Assembly: GCF_039062465.1 (NCBI RefSeq)
Contig: NZ_JBCLNF010000002.1
Coordinates: forward strand, 1 to 64,000
Length of the DNA: 64,000 nt
Reading direction: 5' to 3'
DNA from: Parolsenella sp958406235
GTDB lineage: Bacteria > Actinomycetota > Coriobacteriia > Coriobacteriales > Atopobiaceae
The notes beneath the pieces were generated by a model. It saw nothing but the letters and a program-made list of their open reading frames with translations, was not told the DNA's origin and did not search any database. The first letter of the stretch is position 1, and each line of letters begins with the position of its first letter. Shown here in pieces: positions 33,532 to 41,171 of the stretch. The position numbers were made by a program, and so were the translations under genes.

Positions 33532-33639
33532 ATGTCCGACGGTTCCAGTCATAGTCGCAACAACAGTCACGAACCCAAGACCCTCAAGTCCATGGAGGAG
33601 GCGCCCGTCCTCGGGATGGCGGCCGCCCGTCGCGCATAG
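33532..33639 (+). CDS. 35-aa leader ORF upstream of mgtA
   Basis: A 35-codon ORF (begins MSDGSSHSRNN, ends MAAARRA) has an excellent ribosome site, AAGGAGG six bases before its ATG. It lies 150 bp upstream of the MgtA-type ATPase gene and is followed by a terminator-like hairpin. The peptide is hydrophilic and has only two prolines, so it is not an obvious MgtL homologue. Its placement suggests a leader peptide whose translation could control read-through. It could instead be a small protein in its own right. Confidence 0.6.
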   Translation: MSDGSSHSRNNSHEPKTLKSMEEAPVLGMAAARRA

Positions 33640-33736
33640 CGGCAGCTAGACAGCTTGTCGGCAAGACAGCCGCACAGCTAACGGCCAAACGCTAAGTAGC
33701 TAGATAATCGCGCGCATGCACACGTTGTGCCTCCGG

Positions 33737-33765
33737 GGTCCCTGGCAAAGCGCCGGGGCCTTTTT
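33737..33765 (+). terminator. Attenuator-like terminator just before mgtA
   Basis: GGTCCCTGGC (33737-33746) pairs with GCCGGGGCC (33752-33760) with one bulge, followed by TTTTT. It ends 26 bp before the mgtA start codon and downstream of the leader ORF. It must be bypassed for mgtA to be transcribed from the leader promoter. Confidence 0.75.
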
Positions 33766-33791
33766 AGTATCCCGGGATTGCGAGGTGCGCC

Positions 33792-36578
33792 ATGATGCTG
33801 CGCGACCTCTTCGTTCGCATGCACGCGGACGTCCAGAAGCAGAAGCCCTCCGCCAAGAGGGAGTCCCAGGCCAAGGCACAGCAGGAGTGGCTGCGACACG
33901 CCGCCGCGGCTCCTTCTTCAGAGCTATTCTGCGAGATAAACAGTTCCGAAGAAGGCCTCGCGTCTGACCAGATCGACACAGCCCGCGAGTTCTACGGCGC
34001 GAACTCCGTCGCCCAGGCGGCCAAGCGTCCGCTGCCGGTCCGATTCCTTGCGTCCTTCGCAGACCCCTTCACCTACATCCTCGTCTTCATCGCCATCGTC
34101 TCGGTCCTGACAGACTGGGTCTTCGCCACCGGCACCGAACGCGACCTCTCCACCCCACTGATCATCGGAGCGATGGTGCTCGTCTCCGGCGTACTGCGCT
34201 TCGTCCAGGACGAGAAGAGCACCGTCGCCGCAGAGTCCCTAGCGGAGATGGTCGAGTCCACGGCCGAGGTCGAGCGCGACGGCGACGGCGGAAACGAGAC
34301 CCCGATCGACGAGATCGTCGTCGGCGACGTCATCCACCTCTCATCGGGCGACATCGTCCCCGCTGACCTGCGCATCTTTGCCGCCCGCGACCTCTTCGTG
34401 AGCCAGGCGTCGCTCACCGGCGAGTCCGAGCCCATCGAGAAGCGCGCGAGCCTCGATGTCACGGGCCTCGAGAACCTCGACGTCGCCACGACGGCCATCA
34501 CCGACCTCCCCGACCTCGCCTTCATGGGCTCCACCGTCATCTCCGGCAACGCGCGCGGCGTCGTCGTCGCCACGGGCGCCCGCACGATGTTTGGCGAGGC
34601 CACGGGCACGCTCGTCGGCCGCAAGCGCGAGACCTCGTTCGACGTGGGCATCAAGTCGACGAGCCGCCTGCTCATGCGCCTCATGTTCGTCATGCTGCCG
34701 GTGGTCTTCGTCATCTCCGGCGTCACGAAGGGCGACTGGGTTGACGCCCTGCTCTTCTCGCTCTCCGTCGCCGTCGGCCTCACGCCCGAGATGCTGCCCA
34801 TGCTCGTCACCACCTGCCTCGGCAAGGGTGCCGTCGACCTCAGCCACTCCCGCGTCATCGTCAAGCGTCTCGACTCGATCCAGGACCTCGGCGCCGTCGA
34901 CGTCCTCTGCACCGACAAGACCGGCACCCTCACCGAGGACCGCATCGTGCTCGAGCGCCACCTCGACGTCAACGGCCGCGAGGACGCCCGCGTCCTTCGC
35001 TATGCCTTCCTCAACAGCTACTTCTCGACCGGCGTGAAGAACCTCGTCGACAACGCGATTATCGAGCGCGCCCTCGCGGAGGGCACCGACGAGGTCGACG
35101 CCGTGACGAAGGGCACCCCCGTCACGGCAGAGGAGCTGGCCGAGTACTACCACGGCATCGACGAGCTTCCGTTCGACTTCGAGCGCCGTCGCCTCTCCGT
35201 CGTCGTGGGCGACGCCAAGGGGCGCACGCGCATGGTGACCAAGGGCGCCCTCGAGAAGATTCTCGGCATCTGCTCGCGCGTCGAGGTCGACGGGCAGGTC
35301 CTTCCCCTAACCGACGAGCTCGCGGAGAAGGTCATCTCCCGCGGCGCGGACCTCGCGGACGAGGGCATGCGCGTCCTCGGCGTCGCCCGCAAGGACAACC
35401 CCGCCGGCACCGGCATCCTCACGGTCGATGACGAGCGGGACATGGTCCTCATCGGCTACCTCGCCTTCCTCGATCCACCCAAGGAGAGCTCCGCCGCCGC
35501 CATCAAGGCACTTCTGGACCACGGCGTGGAGACGAAGGTCCTCACGGGAGACTCCGGCCGCGTCGCGGCGCACGTCTGCCGCGCCATCGGCATCCCCGCC
35601 GACAACGTCCTCACCGGCACCGACGTCGAGGCCATGGGCGACGAGGAGCTGGCGGCTGCCGTTCAGCAGACGTGCATCTTCGCCAAGCTCTCCCCCTCCC
35701 AGAAGGTGCGCGTCGTCGCCACGCTCCGCGGCCTCGGCCACGCCGTCGCGTACATGGGCGATGGCGTGAACGACGCCGCCGCCATGCGCGAGAGCGACTG
35801 CGGCATCTCGGTCGACACCGCCGTCGACGTGGCCCGCGAGGCCGCCGACATCATCCTGCTCGAGAAGGACCTCATGGTCCTCGAGCGCGGCATCGAGTGC
35901 GGGCGTCGCACCTACGCGAACATGATCAAGTACGTGAAGATGACCGTCAGCTCGAACTTCGGCAACATCGCGAGCGTCCTCGTGGCGGCGGCGCTGCTGC
36001 CGTTCCTGCCCATGACGGCCGTCCAGCTCCTCCTGCTCAACCTGATCTACGACCTCACCTGCACGGCCATCCCCTGGGACAACGTCGACGAGGACGCCAT
36101 CCGCACCCCGCGGCGCTGGGACACCGCGTCCGTGCGCCGCTTCATGGTCGCGTTTGGCCCGCTGAGCTCGGTCTTCGACATCCTCACCTTCGCGGCGCTC
36201 TTCTTCTTCGTGTGCCCCGCCGTCGCGGGCGGCGCCTGGGGCACGCTCGACGCCGCGGGCCAGGCACTGTTCGTCGGCACCTTCCAGGCGGGCTGGTTCG
36301 TCGAGAGCATGTGGACGCAGACCCTCGTCGTGCACCTGATCCGCACCGAGAAGGTCCCGTTCGTGGGCAGCTGCGCGGCGCTGCCACTCGTGATGCTCGG
36401 CTCGATGGGTATCGCCGTCGCGACGCTCCTGCCGGCGAGCGCGCTGGGCGCGACACTCGACTTCTGCAGCCTGCCGCCGATGTTCTGGGGCGTCCTCGCC
36501 GCGATGGTGCTCGGCTACGCGGCCGTCGTCTCCGGCATGAAGAAGCTCTTCCTGAGCCGCAACGACTCGCTCCTGTAG
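33792..36578 (+). CDS. mgtA: MgtA-type magnesium-importing P-type ATPase
   Basis: The 928-aa P3-type ATPase has the phosphorylation motif DKTGT (Asp375), the TGES dephosphorylation loop (LTGESEPIEKR) and the hinge GDGVNDAAAM. About ten membrane helices are present. DKTGTLTEDRIVLERHLDVNG and VGLTPEMLPMLVTTCLGKGA are typical of MgtA/MgtB. The N-terminus is long, basic and amphipathic, as in MgtA. It takes up Mg2+ when this is scarce. The ATG at 33792 has GAGG; a second ATG follows directly. The leader ORF and attenuator-like hairpin suggest transcriptional control in the leader. Confidence 0.92.
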   Translation: MMLRDLFVRMHADVQKQKPSAKRESQAKAQQEWLRHAAAAPSSELFCEINSSEEGLASDQIDTAREFYGANSVAQAAKRPLPVRFLASFADPFTYILVFIAIVSVLTDWVFATGTERDLSTPLIIGAMVLVSGVLRFVQDEKSTVAAESLAEMVESTAEVERDGDGGNETPIDEIVVGDVIHLSSGDIVPADLRIFAARDLFVSQASLTGESEPIEKRASLDVTGLENLDVATTAITDLPDLAFMGSTVISGNARGVVVATGARTMFGEATGTLVGRKRETSFDVGIKSTSRLLMRLMFVMLPVVFVISGVTKGDWVDALLFSLSVAVGLTPEMLPMLVTTCLGKGAVDLSHSRVIVKRLDSIQDLGAVDVLCTDKTGTLTEDRIVLERHLDVNGREDARVLRYAFLNSYFSTGVKNLVDNAIIERALAEGTDEVDAVTKGTPVTAEELAEYYHGIDELPFDFERRRLSVVVGDAKGRTRMVTKGALEKILGICSRVEVDGQVLPLTDELAEKVISRGADLADEGMRVLGVARKDNPAGTGILTVDDERDMVLIGYLAFLDPPKESSAAAIKALLDHGVETKVLTGDSGRVAAHVCRAIGIPADNVLTGTDVEAMGDEELAAAVQQTCIFAKLSPSQKVRVVATLRGLGHAVAYMGDGVNDAAAMRESDCGISVDTAVDVAREAADIILLEKDLMVLERGIECGRRTYANMIKYVKMTVSSNFGNIASVLVAAALLPFLPMTAVQLLLLNLIYDLTCTAIPWDNVDEDAIRTPRRWDTASVRRFMVAFGPLSSVFDILTFAALFFFVCPAVAGGAWGTLDAAGQALFVGTFQAGWFVESMWTQTLVVHLIRTEKVPFVGSCAALPLVMLGSMGIAVATLLPASALGATLDFCSLPPMFWGVLAAMVLGYAAVVSGMKKLFLSRNDSLL

Positions 36579-36602
36579 GAACGAGACGGCCGGCGGAGCA
36601 AG

Positions 36603-36628
36603 GCTGGCGAGCGCCAGGGCTCGCCAGC
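36603..36628. terminator. Perfect hairpin after mgtA
   Basis: GCTGGCGAGC (36603-36612) pairs with GCTCGCCAGC (36619-36628). No T-tract follows, so it may be an mRNA-stabilising hairpin; the REP-like repeats follow immediately. Confidence 0.5.
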
Positions 36629-36639
36629 GCCCCACCCGC

Positions 36640-36672
36640 GACCTGCAAAAGGGACTGTCCCTTTTGCAGGTC
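36640..36672. repeat. REP-like palindrome, type B
   Basis: A 33-bp palindrome GACCTGCAAAAGGGAC-T-GTCCCTTTTGCAGGTC, perfect apart from its centre. Confidence 0.95.
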
Positions 36673-36696
36673 CCAGTTCATTTGCAGGTCCGGCAG

Positions 36697-36757
36697 GTCG
36701 CTGCCCTGTAGAGTTGACAAAGGGACTGTCCCTTTGTCAACTCTACAGGGCAGCGAC
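36697..36757. repeat. 61-bp perfect palindrome around a type A REP-like core
   Basis: The 29-bp type A core (36713-36741, central T) is extended on both sides by exactly complementary 16-bp arms (GTCGCTGCCCTGTAGA and its complement), giving 61 bp with a single central base unpaired. The right arm coincides with the last codons and stop of a dehydrogenase-like remnant. Confidence 0.95.
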
Positions 36758-36826
36758 GACCTTGTCGCCCATCTCGGCGGTACCGAAGCAGCCGGAGGGG
36801 CGCCGGCCCGTGAGTCCGGGCGACCC
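36743..36826 (-). pseudogene. 27-codon tail resembling a decarboxylating dehydrogenase C-terminus
   Basis: Directly after the TAG of the transglutaminase-like gene, and in the same frame, 27 codons run to another TAG (36745-36743). They end PSGCFGTAEMGDKVVAAL. This tail looks like the C-terminus of isopropylmalate/isocitrate-type dehydrogenases (xxAEMGDxVxxAL), a weak match based on memory. There is no start codon. I read it as a relic left at an insertion boundary, with the palindrome grown over its stop codon. Confidence 0.35.
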
Positions 36827-37831
36827 CTACCTCTTGCGGCAGAGAAGCACGTTGCGTCCGGGGACGAGCCGATACGCAATGTCATGGCGCCAGGTCTTCG
36901 TGGCCAGCTTGACCACCTCGTGCGCGAAGCGCCTGAACTCGCCTTCGTCACCCGAGGGCAGGCGCATCTCGACGGAAGAGGCGCCGCGTGCTCGCCGCAG
37001 GATCGCCCTCGCCCCACCCATATCCCACGCCTCGAGGTCAAAGGCGTCGTAGTAGCCCGCCGAGACATCGCACGCGGGGCTAAAGCCAACGCCTGCGGCG
37101 AGGTGGGTTGGCGCGACCTCGACATCGGACAGGCCGAGATAGGCGTGGCTGCAAGTCCAGCCGTCGCGCTCCGCGTCCCAATAGGCGTCCACATGCACCC
37201 AGCGAGGCGGCACACCCCTCTCGGCGGACACGTCGACGAGGTTCCAGGCATGGCTGGTCTCGCCATCGCGACCGCGCCTCAGGGGCCGGTCCCCGCCCGT
37301 AGCCCACCCGCTCACGACGGCGCACGGCACATGTGCCGCATCACACAGCAGCTTGAACGCGCGGGCATAACCCGTGCAAACGGCCCCGGTGTGCCCGCGG
37401 CCAAGCGCGCCGACCGCGTTTCGCAGATCGGCTCCGCCCTCGATGCCAGCGCCAAGGCTGAGCAGCCCGTCATGGATGGCGGCGACGCGCGCCAGCCCCG
37501 CGGGAAGGGAGGAAGCCGCCTCGAGGATCGGATCGGCGCTGCGGGCTATCGCGTCGAGCTCCGAGCGCGCCTCGACCTCGTCGCGCAGGTAGGAGAAAGA
37601 CATCCTCGTTACCCCCTGCGACCCGCGCTCGATCGTCGTCGCGGACGAATTTGCCCAGATGATGCGCGGGTTGTCGTGCATCACCAGACGGAACACCTCG
37701 AACGCGGCGGTGTGGTCGAGGCCGCCAGGAAGCGTCGCCTCGCGCGAGAAGGTGGCGAGCGCGTCGAGAATCTCCTCGTAGTAGACACGCGAGACCGGCC
37801 CCAGGGCCGAGCGATGCAGCTGCGCGACCAT
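36827..37831 (-). CDS. Transglutaminase-like protein of the signalling island
   Basis: The 334-aa protein has a TGc-type core: HTGAVCTGYARAFKLLCD (nucleophile Cys), ETSHAWNLVDV (His) and WVHVDAYWD (Asp). There is no signal peptide. The N-terminal part (ARSELDAIARSADPI) resembles the helical lead-in of bacterial transglutaminase-like proteins. Start options are the ATG at 37831, two bases after the kinase stop, or a GTG at 37837 overlapping that stop; GAGG lies before both. It is the last gene of a five-gene minus-strand unit with kinases, vWA and PP2C proteins. A protease or cross-linking effector role is possible but unproven. Confidence 0.8.
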   Translation of the reverse strand: MVAQLHRSALGPVSRVYYEEILDALATFSREATLPGGLDHTAAFEVFRLVMHDNPRIIWANSSATTIERGSQGVTRMSFSYLRDEVEARSELDAIARSADPILEAASSLPAGLARVAAIHDGLLSLGAGIEGGADLRNAVGALGRGHTGAVCTGYARAFKLLCDAAHVPCAVVSGWATGGDRPLRRGRDGETSHAWNLVDVSAERGVPPRWVHVDAYWDAERDGWTCSHAYLGLSDVEVAPTHLAAGVGFSPACDVSAGYYDAFDLEAWDMGGARAILRRARGASSVEMRLPSGDEGEFRRFAHEVVKLATKTWRHDIAYRLVPGRNVLLCRKR

Positions 37832-37833
37832 CC

Positions 37834-38907
37834 TCACGCCGCCTCGGCCGCAGGGGTGGCCTTGGCCATCTCGGCCTCGACTTGGCAGTACGGGCACGCG
37901 CTGAAGCCACGGTGGTACGCGTGCCCGCAGGGACAATCGACAAGCTGGTCAAGATAGTCGCCCAGCAGGCGCTCCCACTGGCCCGGCGCGAGGCGACGGC
38001 TCGGGTCATCGTCGAACAGGCTCCACTGGAAGGCCTCCTGGAAGAGTGGCGGGAGATACTCCAGGGGCAGGGCCCAGGGCTTGAGCTTGAGACCAGGCGC
38101 GGTGCCGACGAACGGGGAGGCGCCTTCCGCCACCAGCTCGTCCACGGGCCTTGGGCGCTCGTAGGAGTCGTCGGGGCCGATGTCGACTGAACCCGAGAAG
38201 GGATGGACCCAATTGTCGAGGGCGCGGAAGATCGCCACCGCGAGGCCGAATTCATCGGTCTCGGGCGTGAACGTGGAAATGCCCTTCAGCGCCATCTCTC
38301 GATAACCGAGGCCGCATTCGCGCTGGGCGCGGACGAGCTCGGGGGCGACGTAACCTTCGGCACAGACGCCGCAGGGATAGACCAGGCCGCGGTCATACGC
38401 CAGGTGGAAGCCGTCGACGTCAAGAAGGCCGACATGGCCATCTTCCCCCACCACGAAGTTATAGGGGTTCCAGTCGCCCACGCAGATGCCGATGTGGTGC
38501 AGGAATTCCACGACGTGGCACAGCCCCTTAAGGGCGACCAGCGAGCGACGCGTGGCGGCGGCGTCGGCACCCGGATACTCGCAGGCCACGGGAAGCGGAT
38601 CGCCCTGGAAGCGTCGCATCACGAAGCCCGCAAACTCCGTGGCGGCCGGATCTCTATAGAGCGCCTCGGAAGGCCAGGCGAGAGCCGCCATGGCGTCAGG
38701 GGCCTTGTCGCAGAGCACGAGGTGGCACCTGGCCATCGCCTCGACCTTGACCTCATGGATGAACATGTCGGGGTCATCGGCGTGATAGATCTTCGCGACC
38801 GAGCACGGGTCGTCGACGACGTTGTAGACGACGCCCTCGGAACCGCTTGAACCGGCGTCGGCAAGAACCACGGGGCGGCCGGCATTCGTGTAGACAACCA
38901 TTGCCAT
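37834..38907 (-). CDS. Protein kinase-like protein with C-terminal zinc ribbon
   Basis: The 357-aa protein has a divergent Ser/Thr kinase fold. The nucleotide-binding Lys is in SVAKIY (about 39). The catalytic loop is GICVGDWNPYNFVV in place of HRDxKxxN, and the metal motif is LLDVDGFH in place of DFG. A C-terminal CPCGHAYHRGFSACPYC segment (about 324-340) has the spacing of a zinc ribbon. Such divergent kinases with a zinc ribbon are part of the TerY-P triad with a vWA protein and a PP2C phosphatase, both encoded just upstream. ATGs at 38907 and 38901 are equally placed behind AAGGA. Catalytic Asp residues are kept, so activity is likely. Confidence 0.82.
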   Translation of the reverse strand: MAMVVYTNAGRPVVLADAGSSGSEGVVYNVVDDPCSVAKIYHADDPDMFIHEVKVEAMARCHLVLCDKAPDAMAALAWPSEALYRDPAATEFAGFVMRRFQGDPLPVACEYPGADAAATRRSLVALKGLCHVVEFLHHIGICVGDWNPYNFVVGEDGHVGLLDVDGFHLAYDRGLVYPCGVCAEGYVAPELVRAQRECGLGYREMALKGISTFTPETDEFGLAVAIFRALDNWVHPFSGSVDIGPDDSYERPRPVDELVAEGASPFVGTAPGLKLKPWALPLEYLPPLFQEAFQWSLFDDDPSRRLAPGQWERLLGDYLDQLVDCPCGHAYHRGFSACPYCQVEAEMAKATPAAEAA

Positions 38908-38971
38908 TCCTTCCTTCGGACGGAGCGGGCGACGGCACCGCGCCGGGTCGAATCAAACAAACACCTGCTAG

Positions 38972-40087
38972 TTAAGGTGACGATAGGGCCTGAACCTCGC
39001 GTGCGGGGTCGGTGGGCTCGGGTGCAGGTTTGGGCGCGTGACCGGCGGCCGGCTCGGCAGGGCCAGCGCCAACCGGCTCGGAACCGGCATCAGGATCGGC
39101 GTCGGGTTCCAAACCAGATTCGCCTCCGGGGCCCCAGACGGGCCTCTCATCGTCAGGCTCGTCAAACGGCTGCTTGCCGATGGGTCCCTCGTCCTCAATG
39201 ACCCTCTCGGAAGCGGTGCGATCAGCGGCAACGTCCGCATCGCACTCGCGGGCGCCGGGAGCCTCGTAGAGGACCACCACGGTCTTGTCGTCATAGACGT
39301 CGATCGGGTCAAGGTCCCCGAGGAACTTCTCGGCGGCGGCACTCAGGTCCTCGGGGCGAGCGGCGTCGGCTGGATCGAGGCGCAGCAGCAGGTCAAGCAA
39401 TGGGTCGTTGACCTCGACGTTGGCCAGGTCCCCATCCGCCTCGGACGCCGGCATGACGAAGCCCGGCACGAACTGCTCGAGCATGCCGTCCGTGGCGAGG
39501 ACGAGGCCCTCGACCCCCTCGACCATCCCAAACCGCCAGTGGTCATCCGCGCTCAGGGAGAAGACCGTGTTGCGATGCCCGGCTCGGTCCATGCGGCAGA
39601 GGGGGTGGTAGCCATCCGCGAAGAGGCCCACGATGCCGGAGTCCCCGGCACAGGCCCAGGCCACGCTATAGCCATCCCAGACGCACAGGGCGAGGGTCGT
39701 CGCCAGCGCGGCGGGATCGGCCCCGACCTCGGCCGCCTTGCGATTAACGGCGGTAAGGGCGCGATGCACGGCCCCCTCGAGCTTAAGGTCGTCAATCCCG
39801 GCAAGGCCGGGATACGTGGCCGCGGACAGCGAGAGTGCCTCAACCGCCGCCGTCGCCGCGGCGGCGGACCCGAGGTCCGAAAGCTCCGCCGAGCCGAGCC
39901 CGTCCGCCACCGCCGCCACAACGAACTCGTCGCCGCGAACACGACGGACGCGGGTGTCGCCGGGGGCCACACACGTGCTCGACCAGCCCGAGCGCACGAT
40001 GCGAACGGCGAACGAGTCCTGGTTGGGGATGCCGAGGGCGAGGTGGGAGGTCCCGGGAACGGAGGCCTGATAGCACATCAAGCTCAT
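38972..40087 (-). CDS. PP2C-family protein phosphatase
   Basis: The 371-aa protein has the metal-binding motifs of PPM/PP2C phosphatases: NQDSFAV near the N-terminus, VAADGLGSAE-like AVADGLG (about 59-65), AGDSGIVGLF and VLATDGMLEQF. The C-terminal 90 residues are acidic and Pro/Ala-rich and look disordered. No membrane helix is present. It would reverse phosphorylation by the kinases encoded in the same unit. The ATG at 40087 has AAGGG eight bases upstream. It lies 65 bp before the zinc-ribbon kinase gene and 70 bp after the vWA gene. Confidence 0.87.
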   Translation of the reverse strand: MSLMCYQASVPGTSHLALGIPNQDSFAVRIVRSGWSSTCVAPGDTRVRRVRGDEFVVAAVADGLGSAELSDLGSAAAATAAVEALSLSAATYPGLAGIDDLKLEGAVHRALTAVNRKAAEVGADPAALATTLALCVWDGYSVAWACAGDSGIVGLFADGYHPLCRMDRAGHRNTVFSLSADDHWRFGMVEGVEGLVLATDGMLEQFVPGFVMPASEADGDLANVEVNDPLLDLLLRLDPADAARPEDLSAAAEKFLGDLDPIDVYDDKTVVVLYEAPGARECDADVAADRTASERVIEDEGPIGKQPFDEPDDERPVWGPGGESGLEPDADPDAGSEPVGAGPAEPAAGHAPKPAPEPTDPAREVQALSSP

Positions 40088-40156
40088 GGATATGCCCTTC
40101 TCTCAATCGATGGTCTCGACACGCCGACGGCCAATCTCGGGCCGCCGGCGAGGCGT

Positions 40157-41053
40157 CTAGGAGGCGAGGTACTCGCGTAGGGTCATGCCCGCGGGCGAGC
40201 AGAACCTGATGGGGCTGTCGGGAGTTCCGACCTTGGTGCCCACCGCGGGGACCTTGCCCGGCTCCTCCGAGGAGAGAACGCGGGCGTACTTGCCGGCGAG
40301 CTCGAGGAAGTCGTCGATCGAGGCGCCGTCATCGGCGGCAAACCAGCCGTCGCTACCCGCGAGACGCTCGGCGATCTCGGGCTTGTAGTCGCCAAAGCCC
40401 AGGAACATCACCTTGATCTTGCCCTTGGCGACGGCCGTGGAGAGGGCCGCTGCCGCAGCGTCGATGTTCTTGCCCGGGTAGTCGGCGCCGTCGGAGAGGA
40501 TGATCAGCAGGGAGCGACGTGGGTTCTGGCCATGGAGGCGAACCTGGCGGTGAACCTGCTCGCGCTCGAGCTCAACGGCCTTGAGAATGGCGTCATTGAG
40601 GTGCGTGGCCCCCTTGGCGCGAAGAACGACCTCGGGCATCTCGGCAGCGGGGACGAAGGCAGCGTCGACCTCGTCGAGGCCCTGGGAAGAATCCTGGTCA
40701 CGCAGGCGCCAGACCTTGACCTCGCTGCTAAACGAGATAACCGAGACGTGCGCGGTCTGTCCGGAGACGGGATCCTTGCAGATGGAGCTCTTGATGCCCG
40801 CGAGACCCGCGTTGATGGAGTCCATGGAGCTGTGCACCGAGCTGCTGCAGTCCGCCGCGATGATGATGTTTGTGGGTTCGACGCTCGCGAAGCGACGGGT
40901 AAGGCCGCTCGTGGCGACGCGGCCGAGCCTCGTGGGCTCAAGCACCTGGGTCTGGGCTGAGGAGCCCGCCGAAAAGGCGGGGAAATCGGGCGTCGACGTC
41001 TGGTCGGCGGGGCGGTTGAGGACCTGGGTCTTGGCGGCATCGTTGGTGGTCAT
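40157..41053 (-). CDS. TerY-like von Willebrand factor A domain protein
   Basis: The 298-aa protein has a complete MIDAS metal site: DCSSS (DxSxS, about 68-72), the Thr in KGATHLN and the Asp in LSDGADYP. The domain spans about 60-265 and resembles TerY. Two copies of a TQVL motif (KTQVLNRP and QTQVLEPT) stand in the flexible N-terminus. Each is a fitting phospho-Thr site for an FHA domain (Leu at +3). The ATG at 41053 follows AGGAAAGGA; the open frame continues upstream only as a shadow of the next kinase gene. It is probably the scaffold or substrate-binding part of the kinase/phosphatase module. Confidence 0.87.
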   Translation of the reverse strand: MTTNDAAKTQVLNRPADQTSTPDFPAFSAGSSAQTQVLEPTRLGRVATSGLTRRFASVEPTNIIIAADCSSSVHSSMDSINAGLAGIKSSICKDPVSGQTAHVSVISFSSEVKVWRLRDQDSSQGLDEVDAAFVPAAEMPEVVLRAKGATHLNDAILKAVELEREQVHRQVRLHGQNPRRSLLIILSDGADYPGKNIDAAAAALSTAVAKGKIKVMFLGFGDYKPEIAERLAGSDGWFAADDGASIDDFLELAGKYARVLSSEEPGKVPAVGTKVGTPDSPIRFCSPAGMTLREYLAS

Positions 41054-41171
41054 GGCGTTTCCTTTCCTCGGGCCGCGATCGGGTGCGTTTGCCGCGGCCG
41101 TTTTTCCTTGGCTACAGAATCGGCGGAAGCGCGCCTCGCCGCTCGCGCTTATCAGCTGAATAGCGACGGGG

